NCBI GenBank assembly: GCA_937991535.1
Contig: CALKHN010000012.1
Span: 1 to 64,000 of the forward strand
Direction of reading: 5' to 3'
From: an uncultured Sphingobacteriales bacterium
GTDB taxonomy: Bacteria; Bacteroidota; Bacteroidia; Chitinophagales; Chitinophagaceae
DNA length: 64,000 nucleotides
In this document: positions 43,906 through 53,341 of the stretch, piece by piece
Position numbering within the stretch: the first letter of the stretch is position 1
How the letters are laid out: every line of letters begins with the position of its first letter
Notes under the pieces: model-generated
What the model saw: only the letters and a program-made list of their open reading frames with translations
Database searches by the model: none
Told to the model about the DNA's origin: nothing
Made by a program: the position numbers and the translations under genes

Positions 43906-44613
43906 TTATTCATCAATTTTATACGTGACAACCAACCTTGGACGCCTGGTGGAATCAGAATATCGGCTATTTGCAAAATTTATTGAACGATAAATCTCTT
44001 CATTTTGTAATTGCAGACAGAAGCCTGCGGTCTTCTTATTGTCATCCAGCATATCCTGTACCAGTTTTGTAACATCAATATCCAGAGCATCTGAATTAAA
44101 CCGTGAAGTAGATTCAGGTACTTCTACCTGATTTTCATCAGTGGTGGGGGGCTTATTATTCCATGTAATTGTGCGCTCATTCCAATTTTCGACAACTCTT
44201 TTTAACCAACATTTATTGCTTCCATAATTACTATAAGGAGAACCCGGATACGTTGAATTTCCTTCAGGAGCAGCCGTTCCAACACTTACTCCAAACAATG
44301 ACAGTTTTGCAGATTCTATAATCGAACCGTCTGGCAAACCGTATAGCGCCGAAAATTTAATATACGACCTGTAGGTTCCCTGCCCCGCATTCTCGGAATT
44401 AAATGTCCATCTCGTTGCAGACAAATCAGGGCTATGTATGTGATTGAAATTAGCATATGCCCCGCCATCATTTTCACGATATGCAACTATTACATCGCGC
44501 CCGTCATTCGGTCCAGGCCGGAGGTACAAAGTTTTTTTAATTTCAGTTTTTTCTTCTTTCTCACATCCAGCAAAAAAGAATAACAAGAAAGAGAACAATA
44601 AAAGTGCTTTCAT
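43906..44613 (-). CDS. DNRLRE-domain surface lipoprotein
   Basis: About 235 residues from MKALLLFSFLLFFF. The lipobox is FFAGC and is followed by EKEEK, close to the Bacteroidetes lipoprotein export signal K-(D/E)2, so surface exposure is predicted. The rest is one DNRLRE (CBM96-like) domain: KTLYLRPGPNDGRDVIV, RSYIKFSALYGLPDGS, VVENWNERTITWNNKP and RRPRLVVTY. Such domains bind or form part of polysaccharide-associated surface proteins. The ATG 44613 is preferred over 44634 because it begins the signal peptide. Confidence 0.85.
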   Translation of the reverse strand: MKALLLFSFLLFFFAGCEKEEKTEIKKTLYLRPGPNDGRDVIVAYRENDGGAYANFNHIHSPDLSATRWTFNSENAGQGTYRSYIKFSALYGLPDGSIIESAKLSLFGVSVGTAAPEGNSTYPGSPYSNYGSNKCWLKRVVENWNERTITWNNKPPTTDENQVEVPESTSRFNSDALDIDVTKLVQDMLDDNKKTAGFCLQLQNEEIYRSINFANSRYSDSTRRPRLVVTYKIDE

Positions 44614-44634
44614 ATTTGGTTTTTTAATAAACAA

Positions 44635-44802
44635 TTCATCAAAGATGCATAAAAATTACAAAAAGCCAACAATAACAAGACACCCGCTATCATCCTTGCG
44701 GCTACCGATGTTGAATAAATAAAAAAGTAATATCTTTTGAAACAGCATATTACTTTAAACTCAGTTTCTAAAGCCCTGAATGTAAATAACATATTACCGC
44801 CC
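44635..44802. other. Short gene-free region, A+T-rich
   Basis: About 170 bases with no gene, between two minus-strand genes. No hairpin or consensus promoter was identified. Confidence 0.35.
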
Positions 44803-45528
44803 TCAATCTCTCCTCGCTACTGAACTGGCACCGCTGCTTTTGATATTGCGGGTGATGCCCTGTCCTTTATAATAGATGTCGCTGGCGCCGCTGGCAATGG
44901 CGGTAAGCTCTTTTTCCACCGTAATTTGTATATCGCTGGCGCCGCTGGCAATGGCTTCGCAATAATCTGCAACCAAATCATACCCCTTTACATCGCTGGC
45001 GCCGCTCACTTCTATTTTTACGTTTTGTGCCCGTCCACTGACCCGTGAATCGGAACTGCCGCTCTGCTCAAGGCTCAGATGATCAACATCCACCGCCCCC
45101 CTAAAATCGCTGGATCCCGAAATATCTATCTTTAGCGCCTCCGCTTTCACTACGCCATTTACGTAAATATCGGACGCGCCCGATGCCGACAGCTTTTGGA
45201 TCGTTTTAAACGACACGTAGGCTTTTAAATTTTTACTGTCTCCGGCCCATGATAATCCTTTATCGTTATAGTGTATTTTAAGTTCCCCGTTTACAACTTC
45301 GGTCATAATCCGGTCGCGGTATTTGGGTTCGGAAGCGCTCACAACCACCACCTCCTCATCACTTTGCGATAAATACAAATCAATAGAGCCGGAAACAGAA
45401 ATGGCCGAAAAAGGCCCGTTTACATCCCTGGGCTGGGCATTTTTATCATTCACAAATACTTTTCCATCCTGGGCGCCGGCTGCAAAAACGAAAACAGTAC
45501 ACAATGCAAACAGTAATATTTTTTTCAT
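44803..45528 (-). CDS. DUF2807 (head GIN domain) secreted protein
   Basis: About 241 residues from MKKILLFALCTVFVFAAGAQ, a signal peptide. The remainder is a DUF2807 beta-helix: the repeated phrase SGASD or SGSSD occurs about seven times at regular intervals (for example LSASGASDIYVNG, ISGSSDFRG, VSGASDVKG, ASGASDIQI), the turns of a right-handed parallel helix. Adhesion or polysaccharide binding has been suggested for the family; no activity is known. It is divergent from the riboswitch-controlled receptor. Confidence 0.9.
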   Translation of the reverse strand: MKKILLFALCTVFVFAAGAQDGKVFVNDKNAQPRDVNGPFSAISVSGSIDLYLSQSDEEVVVVSASEPKYRDRIMTEVVNGELKIHYNDKGLSWAGDSKNLKAYVSFKTIQKLSASGASDIYVNGVVKAEALKIDISGSSDFRGAVDVDHLSLEQSGSSDSRVSGRAQNVKIEVSGASDVKGYDLVADYCEAIASGASDIQITVEKELTAIASGASDIYYKGQGITRNIKSSGASSVARRD

Positions 45529-45631
45529 ACTAAGCTGTTTTAAAGGAATTTTTGGTACAGAAAGCAAATATTTTTTTTTGCCTGTGTTATCAGGTACTGT
45601 AATACGATGGGACGGTATAAAAGTTACACAA

Positions 45632-45664
45632 TTTGGAAAGTATTTTAAAACTCCGTTAACTTTG
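45632..45664 (+). promoter_or_regulatory. Promoter of the TPP-riboswitch transcript
   Basis: TTTG at 45632-45635 and TAACTTTG at 45657-45664, 21 bases apart, fit the Bacteroidetes -33/-7 pair. Transcription would start near 45671, about 35 bases before the aptamer. Confidence 0.6.
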
Positions 45665-45705
45665 CATCACAAACAACAGTGGTTAACGTTTGTTTTAACC
45701 TCAGT

Positions 45706-45797
45706 GATTCCCGGGGTGTTTTGTTTCGTTTACAACGGAGCAAGACTGAGATCAAACCCGTAGAACCTGATCAGGGTAATGCCTGCGCAGGGAAGGA
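45706..45797 (+). promoter_or_regulatory. TPP (thiamine pyrophosphate) riboswitch
   Basis: The THI-box core is visible in order: CCGGGGTGT (45711-45719), ACTGAGATC (45745-45753), AACCCGTAGAACCTGATC (45755-45772) and GGGTAATGCCTGCGCAGGGA (45774-45793). These match the conserved CTGAGA, ACCTGATC and TAATGCC-AGCG segments that fold around TPP. It lies about 105 bases before the TonB-dependent receptor gene, which it presumably switches off when TPP is plentiful. Confidence 0.93.
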
Positions 45798-45899
45798 CGA
45801 GTCCTCACATCTCTCCTTTCCTGTTTTTGTAAACCCGGCCAATGACAAGTGAGTGCAGCGAAAAACAGTATGCACGTCGGTAGCCGATAACAAAAACAG
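45789..45899 (+). promoter_or_regulatory. Expression platform: two alternative stems before the receptor ATG
   Basis: Stem 1: AGGGAAGGA (45789-45797) pairs with TCCTTTCCT (45814-45822, one G-U), followed by GTTTTTG, a terminator-like shape sharing the aptamer 3' strand. Stem 2: CTGTTTTTGT (45821-45830) is exactly complementary to ACAAAAACAG (45890-45899), ending 2 bases before the ATG, and so could mask the start codon. The two overlap by two bases. Which controls expression cannot be told without folding. Confidence 0.5.
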
Positions 45900-45901
45900 A
45901 A

Positions 45902-48271
45902 ATGAAAAAAGTATTTTCACTATTGATTATGCTGGCAGGCGCCGTTGCAGCTTTTGCCCAGTACCCTCTTCATGGAAAAATTGTAGAAAAAGCGTCCGGG
46001 CAATCAGTTGCCCACGCCAGTATCGCGTTATCCGGCAACAGGAATGCGCTTTCGGATGAAAATGGTGATTTCCATTTTAGTCATGTTAAAGCAGGCCATT
46101 ATACAGTAACCATAAGTTCCGTTGGTTATAAAACGATCCGGAAAACCGTACAGGTTCCTTCATCCTCCCCTTTAAATATTGCATTGGAAAGGATCAACCT
46201 GATGCTGCAACCTATTGAGATAAAGGGGGTGAGGGCAGGTGAAAGAGCGCCATTTGCGAAGAGCAACCTGTCGAAAAAGGAAATTGAAAAGGTAAATATG
46301 GGCCAGGACCTGCCGTTTGTACTGAACCAACTTCCGTCCGTAATTGTAAACTCCGACGCAGGCAATGGCGTAGGCTATACAGGCATACGGATACGGGGTA
46401 CAGACGCTACCAGGATTAATGTAACACTTAATGGCATTCCCTATAACGATGCAGAATCGCAAGGCAGTTTTTTTGTAGACCTGCCCGATTTTATTTCGTC
46501 GGTCAACAGCATACAGGTGCAGCGCGGCGTTGGCACCAGCAGCAACGGCGCAGGCGCTTTTGGCGCCACCATTAATATGACAACCAATGAGTTTATCGAA
46601 AAGCCTTATGCCGAAAGCAACAACAGTTATGGGTCTTTCGATACCTGGAAAAACACACTGAAAGCCGGTACCGGTTTAATTGACGGACATTTTACAGCAG
46701 ACGCAAGACTTTCGTCGTTAAAAAGCGACGGCTATATAGACCGTGCCAGCAGTGATTTAAAATCGTTTTACCTTTCTACTGCTTATTTCTCCGGGAAAGC
46801 CTCGGTAAGACTAAATGTTTTTTCGGGTAAAGAAAAAACCTACCAGGCCTGGAACGGCGTGCCTGAAAGCATGGTAAAAACAAACCGAACTTTCAATTCG
46901 GCAGGAACAGAAAAACCAGGTGAGCCTTACGAAAATGAAACAGACAATTACCAGCAGGATCACTACCAGTTGTTTTACAACCAGAATGCAGGTGAACGTC
47001 TGAGCTTTAATGTTGCGACATTCCTGAGCCGGGGCAAAGGATACTATGAGCAGTATAAAGCTTCCAGGGCGTTTTCAGATTTTGGATTGCCCGATATACG
47101 CATAGGCGATTCAATTGTAAGCAGTACAGACGCGGTAAGGCAATTGTGGCTTGACAATTATTACTATGGCGGTATCTTTTCGCTTCAATATAAAAACAGG
47201 GGAACGCAATGGATAACCGGCGGCGGATGGAACCGTTATGATGGCAATCACTATGGAAAAGTAATCTGGTCAAAGGTGGGCATACCCAAAGACCATCAAT
47301 GGTATGACCTGGATGCCTTTAAAACGGATTTTAATATCTATACCAAACTTCAGCAAAAGTTAACATCTAACCTTGATGTTTTCGGCGACATACAATACAG
47401 GAATGTAAAATACCAGTTGGATGGTTTCAGGGATAATCCCGCATTGTTTGTGAACAATACGTATCACTTTATCAATCCCAAAGCGGGAATAAGCTACACC
47501 AATCACAACTGGTCGGGTTATATTTCTTATGCTTTGGCCAATAAAGAACCCAACCGTGATGATTTTGAAGCCGGCGCCGAACAACAACCGCTGCACGAAA
47601 CCTTGCACGATGTTGAGCTTGGAATTGAACAGAAAGCATATACTTTCAACTGGGGAGCCTCGTTCTACTACATGAAGTACCACAACCAATTGGTGTTAAC
47701 CGGTAAAGTAAATGATGTAGGCGCATATGTTCGCACCAATATCCCCAACAGCTACAGGATGGGTATTGAACTACAGGGCAGATGGCAACCTGCCCAATGG
47801 TTTAATGCCACGGGCAATCTTGCTTTCAGCCGCAACAAGGTAAAAAACTTTGTAGCCTGGTATGATGATTATGACGATGGCAGCCAGAAATCCGAATCCT
47901 ACGACGAAACCGATATTTCTTTTTCACCATCCGTTACGGGCGGCGCTGTTATCAGCTTTATTCCTTTACAAAACTGGGAGATCAGTTTTTTGAGCAAGTA
48001 TGCCGGCAAACAATACCTTGATAATACCAGTAATGAAGCGAGAAAGTTGGATGCTTTTTATGTGCAGGATTTCAGAACCATATATACGCTTAACAAATTG
48101 CTGTTCAGCGAAATTAACCTGGTATTGCAGGTGAATAATCTTTTCAGTAAAAAATACGAGCCCAACGGCTATACTTACAGCTATATTTCGGGTGGAGCGC
48201 TGGTAAACGAAAATTATTATTTTCCTATGGCCGGGAGAAATTTCATGATTGGCGTAAATGTAAAATTGTAA
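45902..48271 (+). CDS. TonB-dependent outer-membrane receptor under thiamine control
   Basis: 789 residues. Signal peptide (MKKVFSLLIMLAGAVAAFAQ), a carboxypeptidase-regulatory-like domain (about residues 22-100), a plug domain (IRIRGTDATRINVTLNGIPY and SIQVQRGVGTSSNGAGAFGA, about 160-215) and a 22-strand barrel to the C-terminus, ending GRNFMIGVNVKL. Being directly downstream of a TPP riboswitch, its cargo is most probably thiamine or a precursor, as for other Bacteroidetes riboswitch-linked receptors. No thiamine transporter or salvage gene follows, so inner-membrane uptake must be encoded elsewhere. Confidence 0.93.
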   Translation: MKKVFSLLIMLAGAVAAFAQYPLHGKIVEKASGQSVAHASIALSGNRNALSDENGDFHFSHVKAGHYTVTISSVGYKTIRKTVQVPSSSPLNIALERINLMLQPIEIKGVRAGERAPFAKSNLSKKEIEKVNMGQDLPFVLNQLPSVIVNSDAGNGVGYTGIRIRGTDATRINVTLNGIPYNDAESQGSFFVDLPDFISSVNSIQVQRGVGTSSNGAGAFGATINMTTNEFIEKPYAESNNSYGSFDTWKNTLKAGTGLIDGHFTADARLSSLKSDGYIDRASSDLKSFYLSTAYFSGKASVRLNVFSGKEKTYQAWNGVPESMVKTNRTFNSAGTEKPGEPYENETDNYQQDHYQLFYNQNAGERLSFNVATFLSRGKGYYEQYKASRAFSDFGLPDIRIGDSIVSSTDAVRQLWLDNYYYGGIFSLQYKNRGTQWITGGGWNRYDGNHYGKVIWSKVGIPKDHQWYDLDAFKTDFNIYTKLQQKLTSNLDVFGDIQYRNVKYQLDGFRDNPALFVNNTYHFINPKAGISYTNHNWSGYISYALANKEPNRDDFEAGAEQQPLHETLHDVELGIEQKAYTFNWGASFYYMKYHNQLVLTGKVNDVGAYVRTNIPNSYRMGIELQGRWQPAQWFNATGNLAFSRNKVKNFVAWYDDYDDGSQKSESYDETDISFSPSVTGGAVISFIPLQNWEISFLSKYAGKQYLDNTSNEARKLDAFYVQDFRTIYTLNKLLFSEINLVLQVNNLFSKKYEPNGYTYSYISGGALVNENYYFPMAGRNFMIGVNVKL

Positions 48272-48291
48272 CAGCTGTGAGCTATGGGCAA

Positions 48292-48372
48292 TCGGCTATC
48301 AGCCATCAGCGTCAGACCAGAACAAGATATCGCATCACCGATATTTGCCGATAGCTGATGGCTGGCAGCCTT
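48292..48372. repeat. Inverted repeat between convergent genes
   Basis: CAGCCATCAGC (48300-48310) and GCTGATGGCTG (48354-48364) are perfect 11-base inverted arms. It lies between the receptor and glgB stop codons, followed by a short T-run. It may end both transcripts or be a dispersed REP-like element; related phrases (GATCAGCCGTCAG) occur near 17740. Confidence 0.6.
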
Positions 48373-48379
48373 TTCCCAT

Positions 48380-50464
48380 CTATTTCAACACTATCGCGGC
48401 CAAGGGAGGCAGGTGAACGTTGATTTCAAAAACACGGTTCTTTTTATCAATCTCAACTGCTGTAACATGCGGGTTAAATACATCGCCGGTTCCCCAATAC
48501 TTTTTTTCATCGCTGTTGAAAATTTCTTTCCACTCCGACTTACCGTTTACCTGTATTTTCCAGTCACGGCGCACCACTGGTGTAAGATTTAAAACAACAA
48601 GCAGATCATCCTTGGCCTTCTTCCCTTTTCTGCGGTATACGATTACGCTTTCCTGTCTGTGATTAAGGTCTATCCATTCAAAGCCATACATGTTAAACTG
48701 GTTTTCATATAGTGCAGGTTCACCGCGGAGCAATCGGTTCAAATCGCTAACGCAATCTTTTAACAGCCTGTGACTGTCGTGCTGCAATAAATACCAATCC
48801 AGTTCCGACTTGTAATTCCACTCACTCGTTTGCCCAAATTCATCCCCCATAAACAGCAATTTGCCTCCCGGGTGTGTAAACATATAGGAATACAGCAGGC
48901 GCAGGTTGGCAAATTTCTGCCAGTCATCGCCCGGCATTTTGTATATCATGGGGCTTTTGCCATGCACTACTTCGTCGTGGCTCAGGGGAAGCATGAAATT
49001 CTCATCATAGTAGTATATCATACTAAAAGAAAACTTATCCTGGTGGTGAGGACGATGTATGGGGTCTAATTTAAAATAATCCAAGGTATCGTGCATCCAC
49101 CCCATCATCCATTTCATACCGAACCCCAGTCCCCCATCAAAGGTGGGCCTGCTGATGCCAGGCCAATCTGTTGCTTCTTCCGCAATGGTTTGCACATCGG
49201 GGAAATCCCGAAAAATGGTTTCATTCAGATCTTTAATAAAAGCAATGGCTTCCAGGTTACCGTCGCCACCATATTCATTGGGCTCCCATTGTCCTGTTGT
49301 ACGGGAATAATTTAACTTGAGCATGGAACTAACAGCATCAACCCGAATACCGTCGGCATGATACTTATCGAGCCAATACCGGGCACTGCTGATCAAAAAT
49401 GATTTTACTTCTCCTCTTTTGTAATTGAATATATAGCTGTTCCAGTCCGGGTGAAATCCTTTTCGCATATCGGCATATTCATAAGTATGTGTACCATCAA
49501 ACATAAATAAACCATGCGCATCATAAGGAAAATGCGAAGGCACCCAATCCAGTATTACCCCTATGCCTTCGCGGTGCAAAGCATCTACGAGTTCCATAAA
49601 ACCCTGCGGATCGCCAAAGCGGGAAGTGGGCGCAAAATACCCTGCACCCTGGTAACCCCACGATCCGTCGAAAGGATGCTCCATTACAGGCATAAATTCA
49701 ACGTGGGTAAACCCGGTTTGTTTGAGGTAAGGCACCAGCCGTTCCTTTATTTGGGCGTAGGTATTGTAACTTTCCTCATCATTCCTGTTGGGCCGCATCC
49801 AGCTTGCAAGGTGTACTTCGTATACGCTCCAGGGTGCTTCCAGTGAATTATTGTGCTTCCGGGTTTTCATCCATGCAGCGTCAGTCCAATCGTAATCCAA
49901 TGTCCAGGTAATGGAGGCCGTAGCAGGTCGTTTTTCCCAATACCACGCAAATGGATCACCCTTGTCCTGTATGCTTCCTTTATAGCCGTGGATATGATAT
50001 TTATATACTTCACCTTTTTGAAGATGGGGGATGAAGCCTTCCCAAATGCCCGAATTATCCTGCCGCACGTATAATGGATGCGTGTCATTATCCCAGTTAT
50101 TAAAATTACCTTTAACCGATATATAGGATGCGTTGGGCGCCCATACCGCAAAATAATAACCGTTGGTATCCAGCACCTTTGCACACCTCGACCCAAATAA
50201 AGAATACAAATTGTAATGTGTGCCCTGCTGAAAATTATTTATATCTTCATCCGTAAATAAAGAATAGTTCCACACATTTTTTGTGCTGTCTACAAAATGA
50301 ACCTCCTCATATTTTACACCTGTTATGCTATTGTGAGGGTTCATCATATTTTTAGATTTGATTACTGATTGCTTGGTTTTTTGGGATGTTCCTTCCGAAA
50401 CAGTTTTCGAAGACTTTTTCCGGGGAGTGCTTGTGTGCTTTATGGATTTTTCAGGTTTTGGCAT
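48380..50464 (-). CDS. glgB: 1,4-alpha-glucan branching enzyme
   Basis: Forms alpha-1,6 branches in glycogen; GH13. 694 residues: a basic linker (residues 1-40, KSIKHTSTPRKKSSKT), a CBM48 domain (about 85-180) and the (beta/alpha)8 catalytic barrel. The active-site motifs are DWVPSHFP (region I), GIRVDAVSSML with nucleophile Asp (about 375), TIAEEAT with the acid/base Glu (about 428) and LPLSHDEVVHG (about 495). The Lys-rich N-terminal extension is unusual; a start at MMNPHNS (about 50347) would remove it and is a plausible alternative. Confidence 0.94.
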   Translation of the reverse strand: MPKPEKSIKHTSTPRKKSSKTVSEGTSQKTKQSVIKSKNMMNPHNSITGVKYEEVHFVDSTKNVWNYSLFTDEDINNFQQGTHYNLYSLFGSRCAKVLDTNGYYFAVWAPNASYISVKGNFNNWDNDTHPLYVRQDNSGIWEGFIPHLQKGEVYKYHIHGYKGSIQDKGDPFAWYWEKRPATASITWTLDYDWTDAAWMKTRKHNNSLEAPWSVYEVHLASWMRPNRNDEESYNTYAQIKERLVPYLKQTGFTHVEFMPVMEHPFDGSWGYQGAGYFAPTSRFGDPQGFMELVDALHREGIGVILDWVPSHFPYDAHGLFMFDGTHTYEYADMRKGFHPDWNSYIFNYKRGEVKSFLISSARYWLDKYHADGIRVDAVSSMLKLNYSRTTGQWEPNEYGGDGNLEAIAFIKDLNETIFRDFPDVQTIAEEATDWPGISRPTFDGGLGFGMKWMMGWMHDTLDYFKLDPIHRPHHQDKFSFSMIYYYDENFMLPLSHDEVVHGKSPMIYKMPGDDWQKFANLRLLYSYMFTHPGGKLLFMGDEFGQTSEWNYKSELDWYLLQHDSHRLLKDCVSDLNRLLRGEPALYENQFNMYGFEWIDLNHRQESVIVYRRKGKKAKDDLLVVLNLTPVVRRDWKIQVNGKSEWKEIFNSDEKKYWGTGDVFNPHVTAVEIDKKNRVFEINVHLPPLAAIVLK

Positions 50465-50577
50465 CTTGCTGTATTAGGTATGTAAAAGTTTTTAACTTAA
50501 GATTAAAAGTACAGCTTATGAATTTAAAGATAAATAATAGATTTTTATACACTTCCCCTCTCCTCTAAACATTGCTT

Positions 50578-53340
50578 ATGCGCCAATTCATTCTCTGCTT
50601 TGTTGCTATTTTGTTCATTTTTTCAAAAACATACGGACAGGAAGCTTCTATCAGAGGCTCAGTTTCAGACATTGCCAATCAAAAGAAACTGCAATATGCG
50701 GTAGTTACATTGCTCAACCCTGCCGACTCTTCTATAATCACTTTTACAAGAACTGATAAAGAAGGCAAGTTTGTTTTATCCACAGGATCTGCCGGAAAAT
50801 TTTCGGTTATGATCTCCTACCCTTCTTTTGCAGATTACGTAGATGAAGTGCAACTGCAGGCCGGTGGCGTTGCAGACCTGGGAACAATCAGCCTTACCAA
50901 TAAAAGTGTTTTGCTGAAGGAGATCATTATCAGACAGAACAATGCCATGCGTTTAAAAGGTGATACCCTTGAGTACGCTGCCGACAGCTTTAAAGTGAGG
51001 GCTAACGCCAGCGCGGAAGAACTGTTAAAGGTGATGCCGGGTATACAGGTTGACAAAAATGGGAAAATTATTGCACATGGGCAGGAGGTAGAGAAGGTAT
51101 TGGTAGACGGGGAAGAGTTTTTTAGTGATGACCCTACCGTGGCTACCCGAAACATAAGAGCCGATGCGGTGGACAAAGTGCAGGTATTTGATAAAAAAAG
51201 TGACCAGGCGGCATTTACCGGTATTGACGATGGCGCAAAGACCAAAACGATCAATCTTAAACTTAAAGAAGACAAGAAAAATGGTTATTTCGGAAAAGTA
51301 TCAGCAGGTGGCGGTTTGAAGGATAAATTCAATAATGAAGCGATGGTCAACTTCTTTAAAGGTAAAAGAAAAATTGCTGCTTTTGGTACCATGTCAAATA
51401 CCGGTCAAACGGGGCTCAACTGGCAGGATAGCCGAAAATACGGGGTTAGCGAAGACAACTTTGAGTACGACGAGAACAGCGGTTTCTTTTACTCGTTTGC
51501 TCAAAATGATGTTTTTGATTTTAACGGTAACGGGCTGCCCAAAGCATGGACCGGCGGGCTTCACTTTTCGAACAAATGGAATGAAGACAAACATAATTTC
51601 AATGCCAGTTATATCTATAAGAAATTAGATGTAGCTAGCCTTGGGGAAATCCAAACCCAATATATCCTTCCAGATACGCTTTATTATATTAACCAGCGCA
51701 ATACTAATTTTTCACAGCGCGACCGCAATACGCTGCATGGCAAATATGAGGTACAGCTTGATTCCTCGTCTTCGCTAAAGTTTGTGTTCAGCGGGTATAA
51801 AGGCCGCACAGAAAGCAGCAGTATCTTTTATTCCGAAGCGCTGAATGAAAATTCGGGCCCCGTAAATACCAGCAACAGAAAAACTTCTAATAAAAACCAG
51901 GAATCCTCGCTAAATACAAATATCATTTACAGAAAGAAATTTAAAAAAACGGGCAGAACCATCACTGCCACGATGGAACAGAAGTATACCGATAATGATT
52001 CCCAGGGATATCTTGATGCCGTGAATAACTTTTATGGAGATGCGGGAGAAATTTTCCAGAACGACACGATTGACCAGCGCAAATACAACCACAGCAAACT
52101 GTTTACTTTTAACGGTAAAGCAACTTATACCGAACCCATAGGCAATAATAATTACGTGATACTGAACTATGGCATTTCCAATACTACCAGCAGTGCCGAC
52201 CGGTCTACTTATGATTATAATGATGGCAAATATGATGTGCTTAACCCGCTTCTGACCAATGATTATGATTTCCTTGTTACCACTAACGCCGGTGGCATTG
52301 CTTATCGCATAGCCAAAAAAAAATACAACCTTTCTTTCGGCAGCGACCTGGCTTCCCAGGCTTATACACAAAAAGATAACCTTAAAGATTCATCCTTTTA
52401 TTACAACAGGCTGAACCTTTTCCCAAAAGCCAGCTTCTCTTACAACTTTAAACCACAAACAAGACTTAATTTTAGCTACAACGGAAGTACGCAGCAGCCT
52501 ACCATCCAGCAAATACAACCGGTGCAGGAAAACAATGATCCGCTTAATATTTTTATCGGCAACCCCGATCTTGAGCCCGCATTCAACCATCGCTTCAATA
52601 TTTTTTTCAACGACTATAAAGTGCTCAAGCAGAGAGGCATCTTTGCCAATGCAAGCTTCAACATTGTGAATAATGCCATTACCACAAGCAATACGATAGA
52701 TAAATTTGGCAAACGCATATACCAGTCAGTAAACAGCAGCGGCACTTACAATTATTACTCTAATATTAGCTATAACATGGAAGTACCTTCCATTAAAACC
52801 AGGTTCTTCGCCAATATTAATACCTACGGGGGCAAGGGCATCAATTTTGTAAACCATGAAAAAAATATCACCTACAACAATACTTATGCTGCGGGTATTG
52901 GAGGTTACTTTTCCAAAGAAAACAAAATGGGCATTAACCTCCGGGCAAACGCATCTTACAATACTTCTCTTAGCTCAGTTAATGAATCGGTACAAACGAA
53001 GTATTGGGTATACAGTTATAATATAGATACTTATTTTGCCCTTCCCTACAAATTTGATCTCTCCAGCAATGCCGATTTTAATTTCAGACAGAAAACAAAT
53101 GTATTCGATCGGAACCGAAACACTATTATATGGAATGCCTCACTGAGCAAACGTTTATTTAAAGAAACCTGTTCTTTGAAGTTTTCGGTGAATGATATCC
53201 TGGATCAGAATATTGGATTTCGGCGGGATATACAAAGTAATTTTATCACCGAAAATACATACGCTACATTAAGACGCTTCTGGATGGTAAGCTTTACCTG
53301 GAATTTTTCTAAAAACAATGCACAAACGCAAAACCCATAG
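50578..53340 (+). CDS. Outer-membrane beta-barrel protein (TonB-receptor-like)
   Basis: 920 residues from MRQFILCFVAILFIF. A signal peptide (about 1-22) precedes a carboxypeptidase-regulatory-like domain (about 24-110), a plug-like segment (LLKVMPGIQVDKNGKI and VEKVLVDGEEFFSDDP, about 155-190) and a long beta-barrel rich in Asn, Tyr and Ser to the C-terminus. It belongs to the Bacteroidetes outer-membrane group that commonly pairs with GLPGLI proteins; transported molecule unknown. The GLPGLI gene begins one base after its stop. ATG 50578 is preferred to a TTG at 50572. Confidence 0.9.
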   Translation: MRQFILCFVAILFIFSKTYGQEASIRGSVSDIANQKKLQYAVVTLLNPADSSIITFTRTDKEGKFVLSTGSAGKFSVMISYPSFADYVDEVQLQAGGVADLGTISLTNKSVLLKEIIIRQNNAMRLKGDTLEYAADSFKVRANASAEELLKVMPGIQVDKNGKIIAHGQEVEKVLVDGEEFFSDDPTVATRNIRADAVDKVQVFDKKSDQAAFTGIDDGAKTKTINLKLKEDKKNGYFGKVSAGGGLKDKFNNEAMVNFFKGKRKIAAFGTMSNTGQTGLNWQDSRKYGVSEDNFEYDENSGFFYSFAQNDVFDFNGNGLPKAWTGGLHFSNKWNEDKHNFNASYIYKKLDVASLGEIQTQYILPDTLYYINQRNTNFSQRDRNTLHGKYEVQLDSSSSLKFVFSGYKGRTESSSIFYSEALNENSGPVNTSNRKTSNKNQESSLNTNIIYRKKFKKTGRTITATMEQKYTDNDSQGYLDAVNNFYGDAGEIFQNDTIDQRKYNHSKLFTFNGKATYTEPIGNNNYVILNYGISNTTSSADRSTYDYNDGKYDVLNPLLTNDYDFLVTTNAGGIAYRIAKKKYNLSFGSDLASQAYTQKDNLKDSSFYYNRLNLFPKASFSYNFKPQTRLNFSYNGSTQQPTIQQIQPVQENNDPLNIFIGNPDLEPAFNHRFNIFFNDYKVLKQRGIFANASFNIVNNAITTSNTIDKFGKRIYQSVNSSGTYNYYSNISYNMEVPSIKTRFFANINTYGGKGINFVNHEKNITYNNTYAAGIGGYFSKENKMGINLRANASYNTSLSSVNESVQTKYWVYSYNIDTYFALPYKFDLSSNADFNFRQKTNVFDRNRNTIIWNASLSKRLFKETCSLKFSVNDILDQNIGFRRDIQSNFITENTYATLRRFWMVSFTWNFSKNNAQTQNP

Positions 53341-53341
53341 C

